Assembly: GCF_002197845.1 (NCBI RefSeq)
Contig: NZ_NIDE01000017.1
Coordinates: 852,712-916,711, forward strand
DNA length: 64,000 nt
Direction of reading: 5' to 3'
Origin: Fimbriiglobus ruber
GTDB lineage: Bacteria; Planctomycetota; Planctomycetia; Gemmatales; Gemmataceae
This document shows positions 20,907 to 30,113 of the stretch, in pieces. Numbering within the stretch: position 1 is the stretch's first letter; the number at the start of each line of letters is the position of its first letter. The notes under the pieces were generated by a model that was given only the letters and a program-made list of their open reading frames with translations, had not been told where the DNA came from and ran no database searches. The position numbers and the translations under genes are program-made.

Positions 20907-20940
20907 TGTCGGCCGCCCGCCCGCCGGCGGGCGGCCGACA
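20907..20940. terminator. Perfect GC-rich hairpin between pilM-type gene and next gene
   Basis: 15-bp arms (20907-20921, 20926-20940) with a 4-nt loop, starting 17 bp after the stop codon and lacking a T run. It may attenuate or stabilise the operon transcript rather than terminate it. Confidence 0.6.
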
Positions 20941-21028
20941 GAAATCGTCCACGACGAGCTGTGACCCGGGGCACAAACACCACCCCACCTCACCGATCCA
21001 CCGGATCCGAGCGGACCGAGTACCCGAT

Positions 21029-23287
21029 ATGAAAAACGACGCGCTGAAAAAACACCACTTCTGGATCTTGTCGGCGGTCGCCATGGTCTTCGTCTTCCTG
21101 GCCGTCGTCATCATGTCGACGAGCGTGGGGGGCGAGATCGAAGACCGCCAGGGCCAGATCAAGAAGGAGTACGACGCGGCCAAGGCCGCCAAGGCGAAGG
21201 GCATCCAGGCGAAGGAACAGTTCGAGCAGCAAAAGGTCGTCCTGAACAAACAAAAAGTGGACCTCTGGAAGGTCAACTACGACCAGCAGAAGGCCATGTT
21301 CGGCTGGCCGCAGAACCCCGCGCTCAAGCCGCTCGAAGAGAAGTACACGAAGTTCGGCGAAGACATCAAAACGAGCCGGGACGAGTTCGAAGTGCTGAAA
21401 CGGCCGGCGGTGTACGAAACGGCGTACGACCACGCGGCCGCGGTCGTCACCCCGACGTCGTTCCCCGGCGGGCGGTGGCAGAACGTGATGCGGTACGTCA
21501 GCGCGTGGGGCCAGCGGAAGCCGTCGTCGGCTCAAGTGTGGCTGGCGCTCGAAGACCTGTGGGTCCAGCGCGGGCTGCTCCAACCGGTCAAGGTCGTGAA
21601 CGACGCGGCCGCGAAGTTCACCCTCGTCCGCCCCGACGGCGGCGAGCCGCCCCCCCTCAAGCGGGCGTTCGCGAGCCCGATCTGGTACCTCGAACTCGAA
21701 GTGCCGACGTCGGGGCCGAACGACCGCAAGCTGGTGCTGGCCCGCCTCACGAACAAGACCGATCGCATCCAGCCGCTCGGGATCGGGCGGGCCATGCGGC
21801 TCAAACTCTGGCTCAGTCCCTCCGGGCCCCCGATCGACTACCGGATCGAGGGCGACCAGGTCAAGGCCGGGGAAACCATCGAGGTCAAGCCGGCGGCGAA
21901 GGCCGGACCCCAGGGCATCACCATCCCGGACGGCACGGCCGTCGACAAGATCATGGCCGTCGAGCAGGTGTTCGACTTCGTGACGGTCCCGGTCCGCGAA
22001 GTCTCCGCGATCGCCCTCGGGTTTAAAGACGCCCGCCACGCGCCGGCGCAACTGAAAGCCCCGACCGGCCTCTTCCCCGACCCCACCGCGGCCGGCGGCG
22101 GGAGCCCCAGTGTGGGCGGCCCTCCGGGCATGAGCGGTGGCGGTCCCCCGGGTATGGGTGGCGGCCCGGGCATGGGTGGCGGTCCCCCGGGTATGGGCGG
22201 CGGTCCCCCGGGTATGGGTGGCGGACCGCCCGGCATGATGGGTGGTCCCGGCGGTATCGGGGCACAGGCCAAAGCCGGGACTCGGATCGGAAGCCCGGAC
22301 GAAGTCCTGGACGCCAACAAGGATCGCTACGTCCAGACCTCTGACCAGGTCCGCCGCATGCCGGTCGGGATCGTGCTGGTCCTCGACGAAATGTTCATGC
22401 AGGACGCCCTGATCGCGTACACGAATTCCCCGCTCCGGTTCCAGATCACGCAGTCCCACTGGAAGCGGTTCCGCGGCACGCTGACGGCCGGTGCCGACCT
22501 TTCGGGCGACGGCGAGAGCGAGCAATACTTGACCGGCGGCGGCATGCCCGGACCGGGCGGCCCCGGCATGCCCGGATCCCCCGGTGGCCCGGGTAAGTTC
22601 GGCGGCCCCGGCGGACCGGGCGGCAAGTTCGGAGGCCCCGGTATGCTACCGCCTCCCGGTGGTCCGGGCGGCGGTTCGCCCCCACCGATGGGGATGGGAA
22701 GTATGGGGTCGCGCCCAGGAATGGCCACGAGGACGTTCGGCGATGACGGCCGCGGGACGACCGGCTCGTTCTCCGACCCGATGGGTGGTTCGGGGTATCC
22801 CGGCTCCTCCGGCGGAGGGGTGGGCGACGCCCAGATGTCGTCCGGGCTGGTGGAACTGACGATCTACGGCATCGTGACTCTGTACGAGAAGTACGACGAC
22901 AAACCCGCCGGCGGAACAACGTCCGCGGCCGAGCCGGCTACGGTGCCAGCAGCAGGCACGCCGGCCGCTCCGGCAGCAGGCACGCCGGCCGCTCCGGCAG
23001 CGGGCACGCCGGCCGCCCCAACAGCGGGCACGCCGGTCGCCCCGACAGCCCCTGCCGGGTTGCCCGCGGCGCCTGCGGGAACACCGGCCCCAGGCACCCC
23101 GGCAACGGGAACGCCCCCAGCAACACAACCGCCCGCTCCGCCCGGATCGCCGGCAACGCCGCCCGCTCCGCCCGGAGCGCCGGCAACGCCGCCAGCCGCA
23201 GCGCCGGGAAGTCCGCCCGCTGGCACGCCGCCCGCGGCGCCGGGCACGCCCGCGACCCCGACGCCACCCGCGCCGACCCCGAAGTAA
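21029..23287 (+). CDS. Single-pass membrane protein, PilO/PilN-like position, Gly/Met and Ala/Pro repeats
   Basis: Protein of 752 residues. The ATG at 21029 is chosen because it opens a classic inner-membrane anchor (KKHHFWILSAVAMVFVFLAV, about residues 7-30) followed at once by a coiled coil (about 32-95); the longer frame upstream crosses the hairpin. The centre (about 100-350) is globular. Two Gly/Pro/Met-rich blocks occur (about 355-410 and 505-575), and the C-terminus is about 125 residues of repeating AGTPAAP units. The position after PilM and the short cytoplasmic tail, TM and coiled coil match PilO/GspM-type proteins, but there is no sequence motif to prove it. It probably forms the assembly platform with its neighbours. 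Confidence 0.75.
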   Translation: MKNDALKKHHFWILSAVAMVFVFLAVVIMSTSVGGEIEDRQGQIKKEYDAAKAAKAKGIQAKEQFEQQKVVLNKQKVDLWKVNYDQQKAMFGWPQNPALKPLEEKYTKFGEDIKTSRDEFEVLKRPAVYETAYDHAAAVVTPTSFPGGRWQNVMRYVSAWGQRKPSSAQVWLALEDLWVQRGLLQPVKVVNDAAAKFTLVRPDGGEPPPLKRAFASPIWYLELEVPTSGPNDRKLVLARLTNKTDRIQPLGIGRAMRLKLWLSPSGPPIDYRIEGDQVKAGETIEVKPAAKAGPQGITIPDGTAVDKIMAVEQVFDFVTVPVREVSAIALGFKDARHAPAQLKAPTGLFPDPTAAGGGSPSVGGPPGMSGGGPPGMGGGPGMGGGPPGMGGGPPGMGGGPPGMMGGPGGIGAQAKAGTRIGSPDEVLDANKDRYVQTSDQVRRMPVGIVLVLDEMFMQDALIAYTNSPLRFQITQSHWKRFRGTLTAGADLSGDGESEQYLTGGGMPGPGGPGMPGSPGGPGKFGGPGGPGGKFGGPGMLPPPGGPGGGSPPPMGMGSMGSRPGMATRTFGDDGRGTTGSFSDPMGGSGYPGSSGGGVGDAQMSSGLVELTIYGIVTLYEKYDDKPAGGTTSAAEPATVPAAGTPAAPAAGTPAAPAAGTPAAPTAGTPVAPTAPAGLPAAPAGTPAPGTPATGTPPATQPPAPPGSPATPPAPPGAPATPPAAAPGSPPAGTPPAAPGTPATPTPPAPTPK

Positions 23288-23360
23288 CCCCAACGACTCC
23301 ATAGCCGACTACTGGAACCATCCCCAGCCCTGCCCCACGCCGGGCCGTTCAACTTGTGTC

Positions 23361-23366
23361 AAGGAG
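23361..23366 (+). promoter_or_regulatory. Strong Shine-Dalgarno site setting the start at 23374
   Basis: AAGGAG lies 7 bases before the ATG at 23374. Good Shine-Dalgarno sites are uncommon in this window, so it decides against the in-frame GTG at 23356. Confidence 0.8.
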
Positions 23367-23373
23367 TTCCGAC

Positions 23374-25830
23374 ATGGCCAAAGTGAATTTTGTGGACATC
23401 CTCTTGCAGAAGGGTGAAAAGATCGCCCTCATCGCTGGGGGCGTTCTGGGCGGGCTCCTGCTCATTTTGGGGTTCGTCCAGCTCGTGACCGCCGAGAGTT
23501 CCAAGGACAACATCGACAAGTTCGCGACCACCAAGAAAAATCTTGACGCGGCTCTGGGCCAACCCGGCGACCCGGCCCCGCCGCTGCCCGACTGGGTGAG
23601 TAAGAGCGGCGTGACGGTTCCCGTGAACTCGTCCGACTTCCCGATGGGCGGGACGCCGTTCGAGCCGATCCACATGCCGAACATGCTGCGGGACAATCCC
23701 AAAGTGCTGGCCATTAAGGAGTATCAACTCGACTTGATACTCGCCCCGATGCGTTCGTTGGATGTGACCGCCAACAACGAGATCGGTGTTCTGATCGAAG
23801 CACGAAAGGGCGACTCTGCCAGCACCCAGCGTGCCCTGCTGAATGCGAACAGTGCCGCGAAAAACATCGTTGGAAGTAAGGGACGAGGGCGAATTCGCGG
23901 CGGCAATCAAGGCGGGATGATGGGCGGCCCGAGTGGCGGGATGATGGGCGGCCCGGGCGGTGGCATGATGGGCGGCCCGGGCGGCGGGATGATGGGCGGC
24001 CCGGGCGGCGGGATGATGGGCGGCCCGGGTGGCGGCATGGGCATGGGTCCGGGCGGTGGCATGATGGGCGGCCCGGGCGGCGGCATGGGCATGGGTCCAG
24101 GTGGCATGGGCGGAAACCCGTTCGGCGGTCCCGGCGGTGGGGGTCAATTCGCGGCTGCCCAGCGGGACGATAAGACTGTGAAGTACGTCAGCATTGAGGA
24201 GCTGGCGAACCCGAACCCGAAAGAAGCCTACACGCTGGCCGAAACGGTTTACCCGCTCCGGGCCGTGCTGGTTCACGCCCTGTTCCCGCTGAAGGAACAA
24301 ATCGAAGAAATTCAACGGGCGCTGCGGGCTCGCAGCCCCGAGGAAGCCGTGTACCTTTCCCAGTATAACGGGATGTCCGGCCCGGTGTTCGCCGGGTTCG
24401 ACGTCGAGCGCCGCGTCATCTCGGCGGGCGTCGATCCCGAATCGGTTCCGTGGGTCGATTACGACCACGAGGCCGAATACTTCAAGAAGATCGGCACCCG
24501 GGCCGTCGCCGAGGAACCGGTCTCCGGGTACGAGCAGTTCTTCCTGCGTCCGCGCGACCAGCGCATGGCGGCGCCCCTGCCTTCGCTGGCGGAAAAGCTG
24601 GGGACGTACCCGCCGGTCCTGATGAAGTCGGTCGGCGAGGCGATCACCAAGTTGAAAGAGTTGAACAAACAACCAGTTCCGCCGAGCGAGTGGCAAAAGC
24701 GGTTCCAGGGCAGCCCGGGCGATAACAACCCGTACCAACAGCTCGGATTCCAGAATACGGGAACCGCTGGGCCAGGCGGGATGGGCATGCCGGGCGGACC
24801 GGGTGGTCCGGGTGGCCCTGTGGGCTTCCCCGGTGGACCCGGTCGTCCCGGGATGCCCGGTGGCCCGGGCGGCCCTGGAATGCCCGGTGGCCCGGGCGGC
24901 CCCGGGATGCCGGGCGGACATGCGAGCGGCGACCCGATGAACCCGAACGGGATGGCCCAGGCCCAAATGCCCGAGGCGGAAACCACGCTCCTCCGGTTCA
25001 TGGATTTGGAAGTCACGCCCGGGCTGAGTTATCAGTACCGGATTCGCGTGAAAATGCGGAACCCGAACTTCGGCCTCAAGGACAAGGTCAGCCGCCCGGC
25101 CGACGCGAACATCGACATCCTCTACGGCCCCTGGCGCGCGATCCCGCAGATCATGACCATCCCGACCGAAACGTACCTCTTCGCGTACGACCCGGAGGAG
25201 TACATCAAGAACGTCAAGATACTCCTCGACGGGCACGGCAAGGAAACGTCGATCAAGAAGTATATGGACCTGGACGAAGTCCAGAACGGCAAGCGGGCCG
25301 TGATCCAGGTCCAAACCTGGATGCCCCAGGTGCGGCTCGAAGGCAGCAGGAGTGGGGAGCCGGTCGGCACGTGGGTGGTAGCCGAGATGCCGGTTGCCCC
25401 GGGCGAATACGTCGGCAAGCGGCAGCTGGTCGAACTCCCGCTCTGGTCCGCCGGTGCCGCCAACTACATCGTCCGCGAACTGGCCGGCGGGAGCCGGTTC
25501 CCGAACATCAAGGACGCGAAACACCAGCCCAAGGGGTGGGCGATCAACTTCCGCACGAACTCCGTCCTCGTGGATTTCGACGGCGGGAAAGTGAAAACCC
25601 AAGTCGGAGACCGGAACATTCTCGACGACGCCGAGTCCGAGGTCCTAATCATCCGCCCGGACGGCAAGCTGATCGTCCGGCGGACGGCCGACGACCGCCC
25701 GGACGAAGCCCGGACGGCGCGGGACACGGTCTGGATCGACTGGCTAAAGCGGGCCAAGGAAACGAAGGACGTTACCACGTCCGGCCCCGGCGGGCCGGGC
25801 GGGCCGAAGACGGGGTTTGAACGGAACTGA
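23374..25830 (+). CDS. Single-pass membrane protein of the pilus-type cluster with Gly-Met repeats
   Basis: Protein of 818 residues. The N-terminus [19 protein letters not shown] precedes a membrane segment at about 18-40. A Gly/Met-rich block at about 180-255 consists of regular GGGMMGGP units, and a second Gly/Pro/Met block occupies about 465-520. Between and after them lie mixed alpha/beta regions, including [20 protein letters not shown] (about 545), which resembles a fibronectin-like or fimbrial strand region, and a carboxy region with [17 protein letters not shown]. It is third in the cluster and the end of the presumed operon. By position it may take the role of PilP/GspC, but no homology can be claimed by eye. 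The gene is intact and a strong ribosome site precedes it. Confidence 0.75.
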   Translation: MAKVNFVDILLQKGEKIALIAGGVLGGLLLILGFVQLVTAESSKDNIDKFATTKKNLDAALGQPGDPAPPLPDWVSKSGVTVPVNSSDFPMGGTPFEPIHMPNMLRDNPKVLAIKEYQLDLILAPMRSLDVTANNEIGVLIEARKGDSASTQRALLNANSAAKNIVGSKGRGRIRGGNQGGMMGGPSGGMMGGPGGGMMGGPGGGMMGGPGGGMMGGPGGGMGMGPGGGMMGGPGGGMGMGPGGMGGNPFGGPGGGGQFAAAQRDDKTVKYVSIEELANPNPKEAYTLAETVYPLRAVLVHALFPLKEQIEEIQRALRARSPEEAVYLSQYNGMSGPVFAGFDVERRVISAGVDPESVPWVDYDHEAEYFKKIGTRAVAEEPVSGYEQFFLRPRDQRMAAPLPSLAEKLGTYPPVLMKSVGEAITKLKELNKQPVPPSEWQKRFQGSPGDNNPYQQLGFQNTGTAGPGGMGMPGGPGGPGGPVGFPGGPGRPGMPGGPGGPGMPGGPGGPGMPGGHASGDPMNPNGMAQAQMPEAETTLLRFMDLEVTPGLSYQYRIRVKMRNPNFGLKDKVSRPADANIDILYGPWRAIPQIMTIPTETYLFAYDPEEYIKNVKILLDGHGKETSIKKYMDLDEVQNGKRAVIQVQTWMPQVRLEGSRSGEPVGTWVVAEMPVAPGEYVGKRQLVELPLWSAGAANYIVRELAGGSRFPNIKDAKHQPKGWAINFRTNSVLVDFDGGKVKTQVGDRNILDDAESEVLIIRPDGKLIVRRTADDRPDEARTARDTVWIDWLKRAKETKDVTTSGPGGPGGPKTGFERN

Positions 25831-26328
25831 CGTCTCAGTCGTCCGAACGGTATTCGCGCGGGGGGCCATGTGCCCCCCGCGTTCGTTTACTGTTCGGTGC
25901 CCCGAGTTCGCACCTCGTCCATGACGAACATCTCGTGGGCAGTCCGGAATTGGTCGGTGCGAATCGTGGCCGGTCGTGCATCGTTGTAGGAATCGCTCGG
26001 TTTGCCAGCGAGAGACGGTTATCCTGTACGTGCGATGACGAGAGGTGTGGGTGCACCGACCGGGGGACGCCCGTCCCACCGAAATTGGGTTCGTTTGGTA
26101 AAAGCCGCTGCCGGGCACGATGGACGACCAGACTCAAACCCCCGCCAGACGACGTGAAATGGGTTCGTTTGGTAAAAACCACCGCCGGGCTGCATGGGGC
26201 CAGGGATGGGCAAAGACGAAATTGGGTTCGTTTGGTAAAAACGGGTGTCGGGGCTCGCTGCATGTGGCTCGTTTCGTACTTTTGACGCCTCTTGGCGGCC
26301 ATTCTTACTGACGCTATTGGGTCCGATC
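25831..26328. repeat. Intergenic region with three CRISPR-like spaced repeats
   Basis: No credible gene. Three copies of a unit with core GGGTTCGTTTGGTAAAA begin at 26081, 26155 and 26219 and extend into a weakly conserved CCGCCGGGC tail (about 36 bp). The intervals between starts are 74 and 64 bp, and the sequence between copies is unique. On the minus strand the core encodes the peptide FYQTNPI, which gives short open frames with no protein-like character. Confidence 0.75.
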
Positions 26329-27114
26329 ATGCCCCCTCCGCTCATCGACACGCACGCCCACCTGGACGACGCCCGCTTTGCGGCCGACCTGCCGGACGTC
26401 CTCGCCCGGGCGTCCGCGGCCGGGGTCGGGCGGATCGTCACGATCGGGGTCGACGCGGCGACGAGCCGGGCGGCGGTCGAGCTGGCGGGTCGCTTCCCGC
26501 GCCAGCTCGCGGCGGCCGTGGGTATTCAGCCGAACCACGTCGCGGAGGCCGGGCCGGGCGACTGGGACGAGATCGTCCGGGCGGTCGCCGACCCCCACGT
26601 CGTCGCGGTCGGGGAGACCGGCCTGGATCGCTACTGGGACCGGGCGCCGTTTCCCCTCCAGGAAGAGTACTTCGCCCGCCACCTGGAACTCGCCCGACGG
26701 GTCGGCAAGCCGGTCGTCATCCACTGCCGGGAAGCCGACGCCGACGTGGTCCGCATGCTGAAAGCCGAGTTCGACCGGTGGGGGCCGGTCCGCGGGATCA
26801 TGCACTCGTTCTGCGGCGACGCGGACACCGCCCGGGCTTGCCTGGACATGGGCCTGTATCTGTCCTTCGCCGGGATGCTGACGTACAAGTCGTCCGACGC
26901 ACTGCGGGCCGTCGCCCGGACTGTGCCCCTGGACCGCCTACTCGTGGAAACGGACAGCCCGTACCTGGCTCCCGTCCCCGTTCGCGGGAAGCGGAACGAG
27001 CCGGCGTTCGTGGCCCACACGGCGGCGTACCTCGCGGCGATCCGGGACGTCGGCCCGGACGTCGTCGCCGACCAGACGACGCAGAACGCGCGGACGCTTT
27101 TCGGGTTCAAATGA
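26329..27114 (+). CDS. tatD: TatD family metal-dependent hydrolase (DNase)
   Basis: Metal-dependent hydrolase of 261 residues with the TIM-barrel TatD signatures: the metal site DTHAHLDD near the N-terminus, GETGLDRYWD (catalytic Glu), VIHCREAD, MHSFCGD, and the C-terminal LLVETDSPYLAP with its metal-binding Asp. TatD proteins are Mg-dependent 3'-5' exonucleases acting on DNA or RNA. The ATG at 26329 places the first metal-binding motif at residue 7, as usual; longer upstream starts run into the repeat region. The gene stands alone, 500 bp after the pilus-type cluster, and is followed by a perfect inverted repeat at 27299. Confidence 0.93.
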   Translation: MPPPLIDTHAHLDDARFAADLPDVLARASAAGVGRIVTIGVDAATSRAAVELAGRFPRQLAAAVGIQPNHVAEAGPGDWDEIVRAVADPHVVAVGETGLDRYWDRAPFPLQEEYFARHLELARRVGKPVVIHCREADADVVRMLKAEFDRWGPVRGIMHSFCGDADTARACLDMGLYLSFAGMLTYKSSDALRAVARTVPLDRLLVETDSPYLAPVPVRGKRNEPAFVAHTAAYLAAIRDVGPDVVADQTTQNARTLFGFK

Positions 27115-27481
27115 CTCCCGTCGACGGCTACGACCGGGTCGACCGTTCCGCGCCGCCCGCCGTCGATTTCGCCGATTGCGGCTCCTCTCGTCTTGACCCC
27201 GTTTGGCAATCTGCGGAAACTGGGCACTGAATACTGCTTGCGCGGAACGGAACGCTCGCCGGCTCGCACGAATCATTTCGGCGACACTGGGAGAATGTGC
27301 AAATTTGGAGTGCGGCGCTTGACCGCCGCTTTTGCTTTTAAAAACCAAAGCGGCGGTCAAGCGCCGCACTCCAAATTTGCGCCAAAGGAGGACCGGCGCC
27401 GGACGCACTATCGGATGTGGCGGTGCGCGGCTCGCGCGGTCCCACAATACTCCGAAACGTCCGTGCTGGAACGAGGTTCCG
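27115..27481. other. Intergenic region before zinc-ribbon gene array
   Basis: Holds the 34-bp-arm inverted repeat described separately at 27299-27380, and about 100 bp of leader before the first zinc-ribbon gene. No gene is supported. Confidence 0.55.
27299..27380. repeat. Perfect 34-bp inverted repeat (copy 1 of a dispersed palindrome)
   Basis: Arms 27299-27332 and 27347-27380 with a 14-nt loop. The same element recurs at 32323-32407 with base changes that are matched on both arms. It lies downstream of tatD and could act as a terminator, though the T run is inside the loop. Confidence 0.92.
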
Positions 27482-28267
27482 ATGATCCGGTTCACCTGCC
27501 CCGTCTGTGGGGCTGCCTATTCCGCGGACGACGCCCGGGCCGGGAAAAGGGGCAAGTGCCCGAAATGTCAGGCGGAGTTTTTGATTCCAGCGCCGGAGCC
27601 CGGAACCGAATCGGCAGCCTCTCTCCCACCGAAACCGGAAGCGGTCGCCGATGCGGCGGTCGAAATCAACCCGTGCCCGGGGTGTCAGGTCCGATTGTCG
27701 GTCGCTCCGTCTGACCTCGGCATGAACGTCGAGTGCCCGTACTGCAAGACGGCTTTTCTCGCGAGCCGCGTCGGGCTGCCCGATTCCGTCCCGCCCGCGG
27801 ATGCCGGCACGACTCCGCGCCCGCCGGACGAACATGACCACGATGAAGATAACGAGCGACCGCGCCGCCGCCGGTCATCCCGCCGGGCCGATGAGGACGA
27901 GGACCGCGACCGTTACGACCGACGGCGGAACCGCAAGCCGGGGGCGATCTCCGCCATCGGCGGGATGTTACTCGGGGGCGGAATTTACGCACTGATCCAC
28001 GACGTGGGCGTCGGCGCCGGAACCTGCTGTTTGTGGCCCGGCATTTACTTGTCGCTGGTTTGGGCGATCCTGGCGATCGTCCGCGGGTCCGCGATGCTCG
28101 GCCAGGACGACCGGGGCGGCCCGCCGAAGACGCTGGCGATTTTGCAAATTGTTCTCATCATAAACGGGGACGTCGTTAACATGATCCTGGGGATCATTGC
28201 GCTAACCCAGTTGAACACCCCCGAAGCGCAGGATTATTTTGAACGCCACGGCAGTTACGACAACTGA
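27482..28267 (+). CDS. Double zinc-ribbon membrane protein (array member 1)
   Basis: Protein of 261 residues. The first zinc ribbon (MJ0042 type) uses C6-x-x-C9 and C26-PK-C29 in MIRFTCPVCGAAYSADD and GKCPKCQAEF. A second ribbon, NPCPGC to VECPYC, follows at about 64-88. After an acidic and Arg-rich linker (about 110-150) come two or three membrane segments (about 158-255: GGMLLGGGIYALIHDVGVGA, LSLVWAILAIV, LAILQIVLIINGDVVNMILG). The cytosolic zinc ribbons would thus be tethered to the membrane. The ATG at 27482 matches the start of the three downstream paralogues. Function unknown; the ribbons may bind nucleic acid or protein. Confidence 0.8.
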   Translation: MIRFTCPVCGAAYSADDARAGKRGKCPKCQAEFLIPAPEPGTESAASLPPKPEAVADAAVEINPCPGCQVRLSVAPSDLGMNVECPYCKTAFLASRVGLPDSVPPADAGTTPRPPDEHDHDEDNERPRRRRSSRRADEDEDRDRYDRRRNRKPGAISAIGGMLLGGGIYALIHDVGVGAGTCCLWPGIYLSLVWAILAIVRGSAMLGQDDRGGPPKTLAILQIVLIINGDVVNMILGIIALTQLNTPEAQDYFERHGSYDN

Positions 28268-28320
28268 CCGGCACCCGCCCGGGGGAGTCCGGCGAACCGT
28301 TTACCACCCACGAGGCATCA

Positions 28321-29106
28321 ATGATTCGGTTCCCTTGTCCCGGCTGCGGCGCGACGTTCACGGTGGACGACAGTAAAGGCGGCCGGTCCGGCAAGTGCCC
28401 GAAATGTCAGGGGCCGTTCACGATTCCCATGCCGGGTGCCCAGGCGCCCGCCCCCGCGCCGGCGGCGGACCCGAACGAACCGGTCGAGATCGCCCCGTGC
28501 CCCGGGTGCCAGATGCGGCTGACCGTGGCCGCGTCGAACCTCGGCATGAACGTCGAGTGCCCGGGCTGCAAGACGGTGTTCCAGGCGGCCCGCGCGTCGG
28601 CCGCGGTAACGGCTCCGCCCCAACCGGCCCCCGCCGAGTCCGGGTTTGCCGACCTGGGCAGCGCCGAGGAGGAACCGACCGAAGGGCGCCGGGGCAGCAA
28701 AAGGGGCGACAAGGGGCGCCCGTCCAAGCGGAAGTCATCCCCGCGGGAAGACGACGCGGACGCCCCCGCGGGCGACGAACAAGACGGGCCGCCGGAACCG
28801 AGCGGGCCGGTGCGGTACACCGTCATTCGCAAGATCGGCGTACTCTCGGCCGGGAAGATGTCCGGTGCGGTTTTTGCGGTTTTCTCCCTGATTGTGGGCA
28901 TCTTCGCCGCCCTCGTCATCATCCTGATGACGCTGATTATGGGTTCCAGTTACACGTCCGGATTCGGGATGGCATGCGGGAGCGTGATTATGCTCCCGGT
29001 TACCAACGGGATTTCCGGATTTATTTCCGGGTGTCTTTACGCGGTCCTTTACAACACCTTTGCCAAAATGGTCGGCGGCATCGAAGTCGAACTCGCCGAG
29101 AAATAA
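28321..29106 (+). CDS. Double zinc-ribbon membrane protein (array member 2)
   Basis: Protein of 261 residues with the same N-terminal plan: MIRFPCPGCGATFTVDDSKG then GKCPKCQGPF, and the second ribbon IAPCPGCQMRLTVAASN to VECPGC. The linker (about 105-160) is charged and rich in Lys, Arg, Glu and Pro. The C-terminus carries two hydrophobic segments (about 180-212 and 220-250), the second rich in Gly with SGFISGCLYAVLYN, different from those of the neighbours and ending in a short tail. It lies 53 bp after member 1 and 89 bp before member 3, probably in one transcript. The membrane part resembles small planctomycete proteins of unknown function with an AVLYNTFAKMVGGIEVEL ending. Confidence 0.8.
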   Translation: MIRFPCPGCGATFTVDDSKGGRSGKCPKCQGPFTIPMPGAQAPAPAPAADPNEPVEIAPCPGCQMRLTVAASNLGMNVECPGCKTVFQAARASAAVTAPPQPAPAESGFADLGSAEEEPTEGRRGSKRGDKGRPSKRKSSPREDDADAPAGDEQDGPPEPSGPVRYTVIRKIGVLSAGKMSGAVFAVFSLIVGIFAALVIILMTLIMGSSYTSGFGMACGSVIMLPVTNGISGFISGCLYAVLYNTFAKMVGGIEVELAEK

Positions 29107-29195
29107 CTCCGGGACCGGCGGCGCGGCGGACTTACTGAATCCGAGACGTCCGGAAGTCACACGCACTTCCGATTCACGAACGACCTGAGGAGCCG

Positions 29196-30059
29196 ATGAT
29201 CAGTTTTTCGTGCCCCGGTTGCGCGGCAACGTACACGGTCGACAACGGCAGGGCTGGCAAGAGTGGGAAGTGCCCCAAGTGCCAGTCCCAATTCGTCATC
29301 CCCGCGGCCGAGGGCGGCGGGTCCGCGCCCGCCCCGGCGGCCAATCCGAACGAACCGGTGGAGATCGCCCCGTGCCCGAAGTGCCAGGCCCGGCTGTCGG
29401 TGGCCGCGTCGGACATCGGGGTCGACGTCGAGTGCCCGTACTGTAAGTCGGTCTACAAGGCCGTTCGCCCCGGGAGTGGCCCCGCCCCGAGTTCTGAGTC
29501 GAAAGCACGCGACAGGGCACCCGGCCGCGGGCGCGATGCGGATGAAGACGCGGACGACCGCCCGAAGGGCCGGAGCAAGCGGCAGACCGAGGACGACGAA
29601 GACCGGCCTAGCCGGCGACGGCGGGATGAGGACGACGACGAAGATCGGCCGAGTCGGCGACGGCAGGACGAGGACGACGAAGACCAGCCCAAGAGCAAGC
29701 GACGGCGGGACGATGACGACCGGCCCAGCCGGCGACGGCAGGACGAGGACGACGACCGGCCCAGCCGGCGACGGCAGGACGAGGACGACGAAGATCGCCC
29801 GCGCAAGCGAAAATCCGGGCGGCGTGGGGGCGAAGAGAGCAAGCGCGTGACGGCGGCGATTCTGGCCCTCCTCCTGGGTGGTTACGGCGTCCACAAATTT
29901 TACCTGGGTTACACCAACGCCGGCATTATCCAGTTGGTCATCACGCTCTTTACCTGCGTGGGCGGGATCATCGGCTTGATCGAGGGTATTATCTATTTGA
30001 CGAAATCGGACGACGACTTCATCGAGACTTATCAAATAGGCCAGAAAGAGTGGTTTTGA
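29196..30059 (+). CDS. Double zinc-ribbon protein with TM2 domain (array member 3)
   Basis: Protein of 287 residues. Two zinc ribbons (C6, C9, C26, C29; then about 66-92) are followed by a 110-residue low-complexity linker of repeating Arg/Asp/Glu units such as PSRRRQDEDDDRP (about 105-215). The C-terminus is a TM2 domain: KRVTAAILALLLGGYGVHKF, then YLGYTNAGIIQL and GLIEGIIYLTKSD, two membrane helices joined by a short turn. TM2 domains are common in stress or signalling membrane proteins, with no defined biochemical role. Its zinc-ribbon DNA is nearly identical to that of member 4, whereas the membrane parts are unrelated. Confidence 0.85.
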   Translation: MISFSCPGCAATYTVDNGRAGKSGKCPKCQSQFVIPAAEGGGSAPAPAANPNEPVEIAPCPKCQARLSVAASDIGVDVECPYCKSVYKAVRPGSGPAPSSESKARDRAPGRGRDADEDADDRPKGRSKRQTEDDEDRPSRRRRDEDDDEDRPSRRRQDEDDEDQPKSKRRRDDDDRPSRRRQDEDDDRPSRRRQDEDDEDRPRKRKSGRRGGEESKRVTAAILALLLGGYGVHKFYLGYTNAGIIQLVITLFTCVGGIIGLIEGIIYLTKSDDDFIETYQIGQKEWF

Positions 30060-30113
30060 TAGCCACCGCTTTTATCCGGTATTTCTTTTCCTCTTATCAG
30101 TTAGAGGGGGCCG

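Noticed and set aside
23359..25602. Long minus-strand open frame opposite the third pilus-type gene
   Set aside because: High-GC antisense shadow: it has His/Arg/Ala-rich repeats that mirror the Gly/Met repeats, and the plus-strand gene has a strong ribosome site.
26081..26256. CRISPR array
   Set aside because: Only three copies with degenerate ends, unequal spacers of about 28 and 38 nt, and no cas gene in the window.
25744..26441. Minus-strand coding sequences rich in FYQTNP and KRTQF peptides
   Set aside because: They arise from translation of the spaced repeat in different frames; composition is not protein-like, and no ribosome site or conserved start is seen.
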